Assembly (NCBI GenBank): GCA_013203115.1
Contig: JABMQW010000158.1
Span: forward strand, 1 to 33,820
Length of the DNA: 33,820 bases
Source: Fidelibacterota bacterium
Lineage (GTDB): Bacteria; Fidelibacterota; Marinisomatia; Marinisomatales; TCS56
Reading direction: 5' to 3'
Position 1 is the first letter of the stretch. Each line of letters starts with the position of its first letter. Both the position numbers and the translations under genes were made by a program. This document shows, piece by piece, positions 24,228-32,582 of the stretch. The notes beneath the pieces were generated by a model that saw only the letters and a program-made list of their open reading frames with translations, was not told the DNA's origin and ran no database searches.

Positions 24228-24827
24228 TTATTCCTCCCCCGCCTGCTGTTTTTCTTCAGCTTTTTCGTCAATTGCAGAATTCTGGATATCAACATCAACC
24301 GGAGTTTCTTCTGCTGATGCGTCTTTTACCACCTTGGGCGGTTCTTCTGAAGTTTTTTCGGTTTTAATTACTTGTTCTTCAATTTTTTTCGTTTCGACAC
24401 CTAAAGTGGTTATCACCTGAGTAGCTTCTTCCGGTTCAGCTTCTTCCGGTTCAGCTTTATCCTTTTTCCCTTTGGTTTCTACTTTAGTTTCCTGCTTGCC
24501 TTTCTCAGCCTGTTTCAACTGCCATTTCTGTAATTCTTTTTCAACTGTTTTCTCATCCAGACCCTGGCGTATCAAATGCCATTTAAAAGCAATACCGGCT
24601 TTTTGTAATAAACTATGCACCGTATCACTAACCTGGGCACCGCGCCCCAACCAGTAGTAGATGCGTTCTTCGTCCAGTTTATAAGAATTATCCGCTTCAA
24701 TTGGATTGTACCATCCCAGCTCTTCTATAGCGGCACCATCCCGACGTTTACGTGAATCAATCACAATAACGCGATAAAATGGTCTGTTTCTGCGTCCGAT
24801 TCGTTTTAATCTAATTTTCGTTGACAA
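24228..24827 (-). CDS. rpsP: Ribosomal protein S16 with long acidic C-terminal extension
   Basis: The first 85 or so residues form a normal S16 (IRLKRIGRRNRPFYRVIVIDSRKRRDG...ELGWYNP). S16 binds 16S rRNA early in 30S assembly. The next 115 residues are a low-complexity tail rich in Glu, Lys, Ala and Thr that should be disordered. It includes two copies of an EPEEA unit from a 15-base tandem duplication. S16 tails are common in FCB bacteria, but this one makes the protein twice the E. coli length. The start is TTG at 24827 with AAGGAG eight bases upstream. It lies 13 bases after ffh. Confidence 0.95.
   Translation of the reverse strand: MSTKIRLKRIGRRNRPFYRVIVIDSRKRRDGAAIEELGWYNPIEADNSYKLDEERIYYWLGRGAQVSDTVHSLLQKAGIAFKWHLIRQGLDEKTVEKELQKWQLKQAEKGKQETKVETKGKKDKAEPEEAEPEEATQVITTLGVETKKIEEQVIKTEKTSEEPPKVVKDASAEETPVDVDIQNSAIDEKAEEKQQAGEE
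24423..24457. repeat. 15-base tandem repeat inside rpsP
   Basis: The unit AGCTTCTTCCGGTTC occurs at 24423-24437 and again at 24438-24452, followed by a partial third copy (AGCTT). On the coding strand it encodes repeated EPEEA units in the acidic tail of S16. Its 15-base length keeps the reading frame, so slippage would alter tail length without truncating the protein. Confidence 0.9.
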
Positions 24828-24840
24828 ACTAAAAATCTCC

Positions 24841-26175
24841 TTAATTAATTCCTAAATAATTTCCGCTCATTAACTGGTTTTGGGGATTGGATTTCCCAAT
24901 CCGCTTCATCATTTTTTGCATCTGGGTGAACTGTTTCAGTAATTGATTAATCTCCTGTACCGTTCGACCCGAGCCACGGGCAATTCTCTTTCTCCTGCTT
25001 CCATTAATTAAATGGGGATTGGAACGTTCGCCTGGGGTCATTGAATTGATGATTGCTTCGGTCCAAATCAATTGGCGGTCATCAACCTGGAAATTTTTCA
25101 TCATTTTTCGGTTTACACCAGGCATCATCCCCAAAATTTGCTTCATTGATCCCATCTTGCGCAATTGGAGTAATTGATTCCTGAAATCATCCAGGTCAAA
25201 TTTATTTTCAAATATCTTTTTCTGTAACTGTTCAGCCTGCTTCTCGTCGATAACCTGCTGGGCTTTTTCTACCAGAGAAATTACATCACCAAAACCAAGA
25301 ATTCGATCAACAATTCGATTCGGATCAAAAACTTCCAGCCCATCCATTTTCTCCGAATTGCCAATGAATTTCACCGGTTTACCAGTCACTTCCGTGATCG
25401 AAACGGCCGCACCACCACGGGCATCACCATCTAACTTAGTTAAAATTATTCCCGTCAGATCCAAAGCCTGTGCAAAAGACAGCGTAGAATTGACCGCGTC
25501 CTGTCCGGTCATTCCATCAACAACAAAAAAAGTTTCATGGGGGTGAACGGCCTGTGCGATCGCAGTGATTTCATTCATCATAGCACTGTCGACGTGCAAT
25601 CGACCGGCGGTATCCAGAATCAGAATATCATAACCATCTTTTCGGCCTTGTTCAAGTCCGGCAATACAAATTTGCACCGGATTAGGATTATCAGCGGAAA
25701 AGACTGGAACATCTATCTGTCTACCTAATACTTGGAGTTGTTGAACAGCGGCTGGCCGATATATATCCGCAGCTACCAGACAAGGCTTTTTTCCCTGTTT
25801 TTTCAAATAACGAGCCAACTTGGCAGCGGTCGTTGTTTTACCACTGCCCTGTAATCCTGCTAAAAGGACGATGGTCGGTGCTGTCCCAGCGAAATTCATC
25901 GGTGCAGCTGCAGCTCCCATAAGCTGGATTAGTTCTTCCCGGATAATTTGGATGAATTGTTCCCCGGGTTTTATCGATTTGATTACTTTTGTTCCCTGAG
26001 CCTTTTCCTCGACCCGCTCTACAAACCCCCGGGCTACTTTGAAATTCACATCCGCTTCCAGTAATGCACGGCGTATTTCACGTGCGGTCTGCTGGATATT
26101 GGCGTCCGTGATTTTTCCCAGTCCGCGTAAATTCCGTAAAACCGTATCAAATCGGTCAGTTAGCTGATCAAACAT
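24841..26175 (-). CDS. ffh: Signal recognition particle GTPase
   Basis: Ffh binds the 4.5S RNA and signal sequences of nascent membrane proteins and targets them to FtsY. At 444 residues it has an N domain (1-90), a GTPase G domain with GLQGSGKTTTAAKL (Lys113), DTAGRLH and TKLDGDARGG, and a methionine-rich M domain. The M domain contains MGSMKQILGMMPG and the RNA-binding SRRKRIARGSGRTVQEINQLLKQF. It heads the S16 operon, as in many bacteria. The ATG has only a weak GAAAG upstream. Confidence 0.97.
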   Translation of the reverse strand: MFDQLTDRFDTVLRNLRGLGKITDANIQQTAREIRRALLEADVNFKVARGFVERVEEKAQGTKVIKSIKPGEQFIQIIREELIQLMGAAAAPMNFAGTAPTIVLLAGLQGSGKTTTAAKLARYLKKQGKKPCLVAADIYRPAAVQQLQVLGRQIDVPVFSADNPNPVQICIAGLEQGRKDGYDILILDTAGRLHVDSAMMNEITAIAQAVHPHETFFVVDGMTGQDAVNSTLSFAQALDLTGIILTKLDGDARGGAAVSITEVTGKPVKFIGNSEKMDGLEVFDPNRIVDRILGFGDVISLVEKAQQVIDEKQAEQLQKKIFENKFDLDDFRNQLLQLRKMGSMKQILGMMPGVNRKMMKNFQVDDRQLIWTEAIINSMTPGERSNPHLINGSRRKRIARGSGRTVQEINQLLKQFTQMQKMMKRIGKSNPQNQLMSGNYLGIN

Positions 26176-26568
26176 CGTCTTTCAATTCCAAAATAGCAGG
26201 CGAAATTAGGATTAGAATAATTGATGAACAAGAAATAAGAGATGGTAGTTTTATTAAATTTGTCACGATTTATCCGCTATAATTAATACTGCCAGTTCAA
26301 TGATCCGACATACTAAATTACAAATAGAGGATATATACTGACCGTGGAAGATCTCAACAGAAATGACAACTATTTTATTCCCATTAAAAATCCAGATAAT
26401 TAGCAATCGGATATAATAACTTCAACCCAGTACCAGGCAGTTCTTTTAAAAACTTAACCTGAGTTTATTATAATCCGGCCATCGTGATTATCTACGGTTT
26501 CAGTTAAGGCTGACTGGTTCAGATACATTTGACAAATTGAATTACCAGCATGATGAAAGGTAAATAGA
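26176..26568. other. 393-base intergenic region between divergent ffh and hutU
   Basis: No gene or RNA could be recognised here. The region is A+T-rich and must carry the promoters of both divergent genes. On the plus strand TATAAT occurs at 26278-26283, 26412-26417 and 26469-26474. The last pairs with TTAAAA at 26446-26451 across 17 bases and is the best candidate for hutU. No convincing pair was found for ffh. No strong long-stem hairpin or tRNA-like fold was found by eye. Confidence 0.4.
26446..26474 (+). promoter_or_regulatory. Candidate promoter for urocanate hydratase
   Basis: TTAAAA (four of six to the -35 consensus) and a perfect TATAAT -10 box are 17 bases apart. They would start transcription near 26480, leaving an 85-90 base leader before the coding start. 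The assignment rests only on consensus matching in A+T-rich sequence. Confidence 0.33.
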
Positions 26569-28215
26569 TTGGATAGAATTATAAAACCGCCCACCGGAAC
26601 AAAGCTTACTTGTAAGAACTGGTTGATTGAGGCAGCCTACCGTATGATCCAGCATAATCTGGATCCGGACAATGCGGAAAATCCTGATGAACTGATTGTC
26701 TACGGCGGTACTGGTCGCGCTGCCCGCAACTGGGAATGTTTTGACGCCATCCTGGAAGCCCTAAAAAAATTGGAAGTCGATGAAACACTGTTGATTCAAT
26801 CCGGCAAACCAGTAGGTGTAGCCAAAACACACGAGGATGCCCCCCGGGTACTAATTGCCAATTCAAATCTGGTACCCAATTGGGCCAATTGGAACTATTT
26901 TAATGAACTGGAGAAAAAAGGCTTGATCATGTACGGCCAGATGACTGCCGGCAGTTGGATCTACATCGGTACACAGGGAATACTCCAGGGCACATATGAA
27001 ACATTTGCCGAGGCCGCCCGCCAGCACTTCAATAGTGATTTGAGCGGACGTTTCATTCTAACAGCCGGATTGGGTGGCATGGGTGGCGCCCAGCCCCTGG
27101 CAGCAACTTTTAACGGTGGTGCCGCTCTGGTAGTTGAAGTTGATAAGGAGCGGATCAAAAAACGTTTAAAAACCAAATACTGCGACCTGATGGAAACCAA
27201 TCTGGATACAGCCCTTGAAAAAATACTGGCTGCTAAAGCTGAAAAACGCGCTCTTTCAATCGGTCTGCTGGGAAATGCCGCCGATGTTTTCCCGGAATTG
27301 CTGAGCAGAGGAATTATTCCTGATTTGGTCACCGATCAGACCTCGGCTCATGATGAGCTGAACGGTTATGTTCCAGCGGGCATTCCCTATTTTGACGCGC
27401 TGGAATTGAGAAAATCCAATCCGGATAAATATAAGCAGATGGCTTATGATTCAATGGTTAAACACTGTCGGGCCATGGTCGAATTTCAGAAAAAAGGAGC
27501 CATCACATTTGACTACGGTAACAATCTGCGCGGCCAAGCCCTTAAAGCGGGGTATCCGGACGCCTTCGCTTTCCCGGGATTCGTTCCCGCTTATATCCGC
27601 CCCCTGTTCTGTGTTGGGAAAGGTCCCTTCCGCTGGGTAGCGTTGTCCGGTGATCCGGAAGATATATATACCACCGATCGGGAATTAATGAAATTGTTCC
27701 CGGAAAAAAAGGCGCTGCACCGCTGGTTGAAATTGGCCGGTGAAAAAGTTGCCTTTCAGGGATTACCCGCCCGTATCTGCTGGCTGGGCTATGGTGAACG
27801 GGATAAGGCCGGATTATTATTTAATGATCTGGTGAAAACAGGCCGGATCAAAGCACCGATCGTGATCGGTCGTGATCATCTCGATGCCGGTTCCGTAGCT
27901 TCACCCAATCGCGAGACGGAAGCAATGAAAGATGGCTCGGATGCGATTGCCGACTGGCCGATTTTGAATGCCCTGTTAAATACTGCCTCCGGTGCGACCT
28001 GGGTATCATATCACCATGGCGGTGGGGTCGGAATTGGTTACTCCCTTCATGCCGGGCAGGTAATTGTTGCCGATGGAACTGATGCGGCGGCAGTTCGCTT
28101 AAAACGGGTCCTAACAAATGATCCCCTTACCGGAATATTCCGCCATGTAGATGCGGGATATCAGACTGCCCTGGACTGTGCCAGTGACAATCAGGTTAAT
28201 ATCCCGGGAAAGTAA
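26569..28215 (+). CDS. hutU: Urocanate hydratase
   Basis: Urocanase is the NAD+-dependent cytosolic enzyme of histidine breakdown that turns urocanate into imidazolonepropionate. The protein (548 residues, family length about 555) shows [11 protein letters not shown] near residues 45-55, the glycine-rich [14 protein letters not shown]-binding stretch, and the active-site signature [10 protein letters not shown] with Cys404. The start is TTG at 26569 with GAAAGG eight bases upstream. No ATG precedes it in frame. The usual partners hutH, hutI and hutG/F are absent from the window. The gene appears richer in G+C than its left-hand neighbours, which may reflect strong expression or transfer. Confidence 0.96.
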   Translation: MDRIIKPPTGTKLTCKNWLIEAAYRMIQHNLDPDNAENPDELIVYGGTGRAARNWECFDAILEALKKLEVDETLLIQSGKPVGVAKTHEDAPRVLIANSNLVPNWANWNYFNELEKKGLIMYGQMTAGSWIYIGTQGILQGTYETFAEAARQHFNSDLSGRFILTAGLGGMGGAQPLAATFNGGAALVVEVDKERIKKRLKTKYCDLMETNLDTALEKILAAKAEKRALSIGLLGNAADVFPELLSRGIIPDLVTDQTSAHDELNGYVPAGIPYFDALELRKSNPDKYKQMAYDSMVKHCRAMVEFQKKGAITFDYGNNLRGQALKAGYPDAFAFPGFVPAYIRPLFCVGKGPFRWVALSGDPEDIYTTDRELMKLFPEKKALHRWLKLAGEKVAFQGLPARICWLGYGERDKAGLLFNDLVKTGRIKAPIVIGRDHLDAGSVASPNRETEAMKDGSDAIADWPILNALLNTASGATWVSYHHGGGVGIGYSLHAGQVIVADGTDAAAVRLKRVLTNDPLTGIFRHVDAGYQTALDCASDNQVNIPGK

Positions 28216-28226
28216 GATTAAAATCC

Positions 28227-28256
28227 GGGACGTAGATTAGCAATTAAACACGTCCC
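28227..28256. terminator. Candidate bidirectional terminator between hutU and dppA
   Basis: A seven-base perfect inverted repeat, GGGACGT/ACGTCCC (28227-28233 and 28250-28256), with a 16-base loop lies in the 45-base gap between two convergent genes. On the minus strand it is followed by GGATTTTAAT, a short T tract. On the plus strand no T tract follows. Position supports a terminator, but the stem is modest. Confidence 0.45.
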
Positions 28257-28260
28257 AGGT

Positions 28261-29061
28261 TCAGATTACGAACGATTTCAGACGCATGACTTCAAAATAG
28301 TGATCCGTTTCGAATCGAATGGTCTGGGGATCGATTAATTCAGCGCCGGGGTAGAATGATGCCCGAAAGGCCTGTACCTGCTGTTTATATCTGATTTCTA
28401 CTACAAATCTATCCGATAGCTCCAACAGACAAGATCCAATATCTCCCTGCAATGCTGATTTTACACCATCCCGAATCAGGCTAACGGCTGTTGCCGGCTG
28501 TAGGCTGATAGTGGAATTTCCAATACCCTTTTTCACGGCGACGGTGTTGATATTGCTGTTCATTTTTACCACTTCTTTGCAAATATCCTCATCCCCGGAT
28601 AGAAAGGCGACGGGTACATTCAATTCAGTCGCAACATAACCATGCAGGAGAAATTCCGAGGCATACAAATCATTGATCTTGATATAGTCAATCACAGATG
28701 ATCGTATCGTATGGGCTAGCGGACTGCCGCCGGAGCCAGCCCGGGCGTGGTAGCCGATAAACAGAACCGCAGCAAATGATTCATCCAGCTCCTGTACCAT
28801 CGAGTAGGGATGTCCGCTCCAGCCCCGGATCAATTGTGTTTTAGGCGGGAGTTCAGCCGCAATGATATTCCGTCCCGTGGCATGGGCATCCTTAATCATA
28901 ATCTCATGTGCGCCGGCAGCTAATGCCCCCTCGCAGGCAGCAACTACTTCAGCCGTCATTTGCTGCTGGAATTCCCGATAATCCCCTTTGTCCTTGTTTG
29001 CTTCATCCCAATGTGTTGATCCGCAAATACCTTCAATATCGGCACTGATGTATATCTTCAT
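28261..29061 (-). CDS. M55-family D-aminopeptidase, DppA-like
   Basis: This 266-residue zinc peptidase resembles Bacillus subtilis DppA, which releases D-amino acids (for example D-Ala) from short peptides. The zinc ligands fit: Asp8 and Glu10 in SADIEG, His60 in KDAHATG, His105 in GYHARAG and Glu136 in ASEFLLHG. There is no signal peptide, so it is cytosolic and probably forms a decamer as in the family. No peptide transporter genes are adjacent. It converges on hutU and diverges from the exported esterase. The ATG has a weak GAGA upstream. Confidence 0.88.
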   Translation of the reverse strand: MKIYISADIEGICGSTHWDEANKDKGDYREFQQQMTAEVVAACEGALAAGAHEIMIKDAHATGRNIIAAELPPKTQLIRGWSGHPYSMVQELDESFAAVLFIGYHARAGSGGSPLAHTIRSSVIDYIKINDLYASEFLLHGYVATELNVPVAFLSGDEDICKEVVKMNSNINTVAVKKGIGNSTISLQPATAVSLIRDGVKSALQGDIGSCLLELSDRFVVEIRYKQQVQAFRASFYPGAELIDPQTIRFETDHYFEVMRLKSFVI

Positions 29062-29213
29062 TTTTTTCTCAGATTAATTACGAAAATTATGTATATCTAC
29101 CTATGCTAAAATACTCAATTATATCGGTCAGATTTACTATTTATAAAATCAAATTTTTAGTCTATGTTAGGGTAGTACAATGCATTAGTTAGATTAGTAA
29201 TTGAGGAATACAT
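29062..29213. other. Divergent promoter region between dppA-like and esterase genes
   Basis: This 152-base A+T-rich gap separates divergent genes. GAGGAA at 29203-29208 is the ribosome-binding site of the esterase. TACAAT at 29176-29181 is a possible -10 box for it, without a good -35 match. No repeats or RNA genes were recognised. Confidence 0.35.
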
Positions 29214-30407
29214 ATGAAAATCGAGAGTCCATTAAGAAATCTATTTTACTGCTTTCTCACATTATTTTTAGTTTTACTTACCTGTGCGCACGCTCAATAT
29301 AATATTGGTAGTTATATGGGCCTCCAATCGGATATCCTCGGGGAACAACGTGTTTTAGTGGTCGGTTTACCGGAAGGTTATGACCAGACAACGGAACGCT
29401 ACCCGGTAATGTACTTGCTGGACGGTGACTTCCATTTCCACCATGTTACCGGATTAATAGATTTCCTCGCTGATTTAGATCTTATTCCCAGGATTATTGT
29501 GGTAGGTTTACAAAATACAGATCGTGACCGTGATTTCACTCCTACGGCAATTGCTGAAAGACCAACATCCGGTGGCGCCGATAATTTTCTAACCTTTCTT
29601 GAAGATGAATTATTCCCGGCCATTGACGGTCAATTTCGTACAGTACCGCATCGGATTCTGGTTGGTCACTCGCTCGGTGGTTTATTTAGTATCCATGCCA
29701 TGTTAATTAAACCGGAATTGTTTAATGCGCATATTATAATTAGTCCTCATGTGATTTACGACGATGATTTCATTTTATTACAAGCGGGGCGCTTAATGGA
29801 AACCATTGGTTATAGTCCTAAAGCTTTATACATGGCCATTGGTGAAGAAGAAAGAGAAATATTGAATCCAAGTAAACGAATGAACCGAATTATCAAGAAT
29901 AATAAGTACAAGGATTTTAGACTGAAATTTGAGGTCTTGGACAATACCGATCATGGTTCGGTAGTACATAAAGCCGTGTACAACGGACTGGAATTCATCT
30001 ATTCCGATTGGAAGTTCCCACTGACTGGAATTCAAGATGGTTTACAGGCAATTAAATTTCATTACAGCAATCTTTCCAAGCGGTTGGGATATACTGTAAT
30101 TCCTCAGGAAGTAGATCTGAACGAGATTGGTTATGCCCTGCTTAACGTTAAATATAACGAAAAAACTCTGGCTATTTTTCAGAATAAATCAAAAGCATTG
30201 GCAGTATTTCAGTACAATATGTCTTTATATCCGAATTCACCCAATGTTTACGATAGTCTCGGTGATGCCTACGTTGCCTTAGGCCAAGATGGCCTGGCAT
30301 TAGAGAACTTTCAGATCGCAGTACAAAAAGGTGAAGAGTTATCCGATCTCAGGCTTCCGATCTTTCGGGAACATTTAAATAACCAATTAGCTAAAATGGG
30401 AAAATAA
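29214..30407 (+). CDS. Exported alpha/beta-hydrolase esterase (esterase D/enterochelin-esterase type) with TPR-like tail
   Basis: The 397-residue protein has a signal peptide (hydrophobic residues 10-24, AHA site before Gln28). The esterase domain (about 35-270) contains YPVMYLLDGD and the nucleophile elbow GHSLGG with Ser153. The likely catalytic His is in NTDHGSVVH. The PF00756 family includes esterases, siderophore hydrolases and mycolyltransferases, so the substrate is uncertain. The C-terminal 75 residues (AVFQYNMSLYPNSPNVYDSL...GQDGLALENFQIA) look like one or two TPR units, a combination seen in Bacteroidetes esterases. The LLTC before the cleavage site is not a good lipobox because Thr precedes Cys. 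It stands alone between two terminator-like elements. Confidence 0.82.
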   Translation: MKIESPLRNLFYCFLTLFLVLLTCAHAQYNIGSYMGLQSDILGEQRVLVVGLPEGYDQTTERYPVMYLLDGDFHFHHVTGLIDFLADLDLIPRIIVVGLQNTDRDRDFTPTAIAERPTSGGADNFLTFLEDELFPAIDGQFRTVPHRILVGHSLGGLFSIHAMLIKPELFNAHIIISPHVIYDDDFILLQAGRLMETIGYSPKALYMAIGEEEREILNPSKRMNRIIKNNKYKDFRLKFEVLDNTDHGSVVHKAVYNGLEFIYSDWKFPLTGIQDGLQAIKFHYSNLSKRLGYTVIPQEVDLNEIGYALLNVKYNEKTLAIFQNKSKALAVFQYNMSLYPNSPNVYDSLGDAYVALGQDGLALENFQIAVQKGEELSDLRLPIFREHLNNQLAKMGK

Positions 30408-30424
30408 AATCAAGTTATTACCAG

Positions 30425-30504
30425 ACACGATTGATCAGTTGTGATCGTGTGAAAATTGGAAAATGGCTAAAAATATAGGCGGACCGGTTTTTTGCCGATC
30501 CGCC
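30425..30504. terminator. Terminator region between convergent esterase and LolA-like genes
   Basis: Two inverted repeats occupy the gap. ACACGAT/ATCGTGT (30425-30431 and 30444-30450) is a seven-base stem with a 12-base loop. The main one is GGCGGACCGG/CCGATCCGCC (30478-30487 and 30495-30504), ten positions with one mismatch and a TTTTTTG loop. On the minus strand it is followed by a CTATATTTTTAG tract, and on the plus strand by CATTTTGTATTT. It can therefore stop transcripts from both directions. Confidence 0.75.
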
Positions 30505-30520
30505 CATTTTGTATTTATAA

Positions 30521-31258
30521 TTACTTTCGTAGGGAAGCTTTCGAAAAGATGTAATCCGGAATATCCACATCATATTCAATTGAGTCGATAATAAATTCCG
30601 TACCCTTACCTTTTGAAAGGACATCCTTGAATATCATCCGCTTGGGATACCAGCGACCTTCAACCAGGAATACTTCTTTAATGGTGATTGTTTTTAGCAG
30701 TTTTCCACTTTTGGCAATAAGATCCTGTTTTAGACCCAGCATCCGTTCCTTATCGATCCAGATTTTCTGAGAATGATAGGCAACATCATCCACCTTCGCA
30801 GATAATTTTAGTACCCAGCAATCTCGATCTCCGATTGACTCAGAACCCAAAATTTCAGGTGTATATGTTTCCAATAGACTGCGATCTTCCATCATATCTT
30901 CGTAAGAAAGATCAGATCCCATCATCGATTGCCTGAGCATATGTCCGGCAATCCGGATTATCCTATCAGATTGGGGGGAATACATCCATAGTTGATCTTC
31001 CAGCTTTAGCATCTTAGTGCCTTTTTCACGGGCTGGTGCCAGGTATTCGGAGAATGATTTGTTGGTACCCTGGATCCAACTTTTAGACGTGATGGTTCGT
31101 GTCGTACGCCTGCCATGCACTACCATAGTTGATGTGATGGCCCGGTTCCCAGACATAATATTAGTATCCACCTGTTTCAGGATTTCTTCACCGGTGGGCG
31201 TTTGACCGCTTCCAAAAACCGGAACCAGACAGACCAAGCCAATTAGTAATTTTTTCAT
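30521..31258 (-). CDS. LolA-like outer membrane lipoprotein-sorting protein
   Basis: This protein of about 245 residues has a clear signal peptide (MKKLLIGLVCLVPVFGSGQ), so it is periplasmic or surface-directed. The body has the curved-sheet repeat pattern of the LolA/LolB-like fold family: TSTMVVHGRRTTRTI, MLKLEDQLWMYSP, CWVLKLSAKVDD, KIWIDKERMLGLKQDL and WYPKRMIFKD. The ATG at 31258 is chosen because it begins the signal peptide and has AAGG nine bases upstream; in-frame codons continue upstream to 31453 but precede a second methionine-poor, non-signal stretch. It follows the two ABC permeases by 49 bases, so the three may form a lipid or lipoprotein export unit. Confidence 0.78.
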   Translation of the reverse strand: MKKLLIGLVCLVPVFGSGQTPTGEEILKQVDTNIMSGNRAITSTMVVHGRRTTRTITSKSWIQGTNKSFSEYLAPAREKGTKMLKLEDQLWMYSPQSDRIIRIAGHMLRQSMMGSDLSYEDMMEDRSLLETYTPEILGSESIGDRDCWVLKLSAKVDDVAYHSQKIWIDKERMLGLKQDLIAKSGKLLKTITIKEVFLVEGRWYPKRMIFKDVLSKGKGTEFIIDSIEYDVDIPDYIFSKASLRK

Positions 31259-31307
31259 AATTGATAACCTTACTTTAATCAAATTAAAGATATTTGTCTC
31301 CATTAGC

Positions 31308-32582
31308 TTAGACTTCCAATTCCTTAAATAACTGAGCAGTCTGACGTTTGTAAATACCGATGCCCGAGAGCATTGTACCAATGACAGTGGCAAAAAGACC
31401 CGGGTAGAAACCGATATAATAAGTCTCATCTGTAATTTCAGCCCGGAATACATTTGATATCATCATGCTGGTATTTTGCAAAAAAGCACTAATATCAAGA
31501 CCTACGACCTGCAGCCAGTAGGCACATCCCAGGCCAAGTGCGGTTCCGATGATTGAACCTACGATTCCGATAAAAATTGATTCATAAATCAAAGATCGGT
31601 AAATATGTCCTTTGGGTTCACCGATAGCCAAGCGTATGCCAACTTCACCATAGCGACGCAAGCCACCCAGCAGACCGGCATTCCAGAGCACTATTGACAT
31701 TATAATTACAAAAACAAAAATCAATATTCCTGACATGCTGCCTGCCATTTCCAAGTAACCACCCAGGTCGCTCAATTCTATTAGTTTACCCATGACAGGT
31801 GCGTATTCATCAGCTTCATCTTCATACCGTTGGTTAAAACGTTCAACAATTCCCAAGGCTGTGTCATCATTATAAATACGATTGGGAAGGTACCCCAGAA
31901 TACCACCTGCAGCATCTTCCATGTCAAGAGCATGTTGAACATCACCTACATCGGCAATAATTGCGCCCCGATCAAGGGCCATAATTCCAAACCTTATCGT
32001 GCCTACTACTTTGAAATTGTGCATGATCATGGACCCAAACATTGTGGAACTCAGCAACGTGGCTGCGTCTCCCAGATTAACCTCCAGTCTGTCTGCCAGC
32101 AGATCGCTAATCAGGATTTCATTGGGGTTTTCCGGCAATCTTCCCTGTACAATGGATTTGGCTACATTCATCGTATTTATTTCCGTGCTTCCGGGAGATA
32201 ACAGATCAATTCCAAAGCCCATCACTGGTGCCTGGGACCGGGTTTCTCCATTAACATCAGGGATATCGATTAAACCACCGAAAGTAATCCGTTTAACCCA
32301 GGTCATCTCCGGATATTCAGCCTGCATTTCCGACATTATCTTTGCTACATCCATCAACGCCAGGTCATTGGGAACCTGATCTTTATTTTCAGCGTAGGCT
32401 TTCGACATTATTTGAACATGTCCGGTAGAAAAACGGGCAGTAGTATCAATCATATCACCCATGACACCAGTCAAATAGGCCTGCATAAAAACTGTCAACC
32501 AGACTCCAATCGCCACAATAATTATAGGGAAAAAACTGCGGTTGCGATCCCGCAGTAAACCATTAATAATAAATTTAATCAT
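31308..32582 (-). CDS. ABC transporter permease, FtsX/MacB/LolE type
   Basis: This 424-residue permease has one N-terminal membrane helix (about residues 17-38), a large extracytoplasmic MacB-like domain (about 40-280) and three C-terminal helices (about 283-305, 328-355 and 388-410). This is the FtsX-fold topology used by LolCDE and MacB, which move lipoproteins or peptides rather than importing small solutes. The loop GLRRYGEVGIRLAIGEPKGHIYRSLIYES is the usual ATPase-coupling helix. It overlaps the second permease by four bases and is followed by the LolA-like gene. No ATPase is in the window. Confidence 0.87.
   Translation of the reverse strand: MIKFIINGLLRDRNRSFFPIIIVAIGVWLTVFMQAYLTGVMGDMIDTTARFSTGHVQIMSKAYAENKDQVPNDLALMDVAKIMSEMQAEYPEMTWVKRITFGGLIDIPDVNGETRSQAPVMGFGIDLLSPGSTEINTMNVAKSIVQGRLPENPNEILISDLLADRLEVNLGDAATLLSSTMFGSMIMHNFKVVGTIRFGIMALDRGAIIADVGDVQHALDMEDAAGGILGYLPNRIYNDDTALGIVERFNQRYEDEADEYAPVMGKLIELSDLGGYLEMAGSMSGILIFVFVIIMSIVLWNAGLLGGLRRYGEVGIRLAIGEPKGHIYRSLIYESIFIGIVGSIIGTALGLGCAYWLQVVGLDISAFLQNTSMMISNVFRAEITDETYYIGFYPGLFATVIGTMLSGIGIYKRQTAQLFKELEV

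Noticed and set aside
26500-26560. Possible tRNA-like GGTTCAGATAC arm upstream of hutU (considered as selC)
   Set aside because: No matching T-stem, acceptor stem or CCA end could be paired around it.
31259-31453. 65-residue N-terminal extension of the LolA-like protein
   Set aside because: It precedes a complete signal peptide, overlaps the permease gene, and the internal ATG at 31258 has its own ribosome-binding site.
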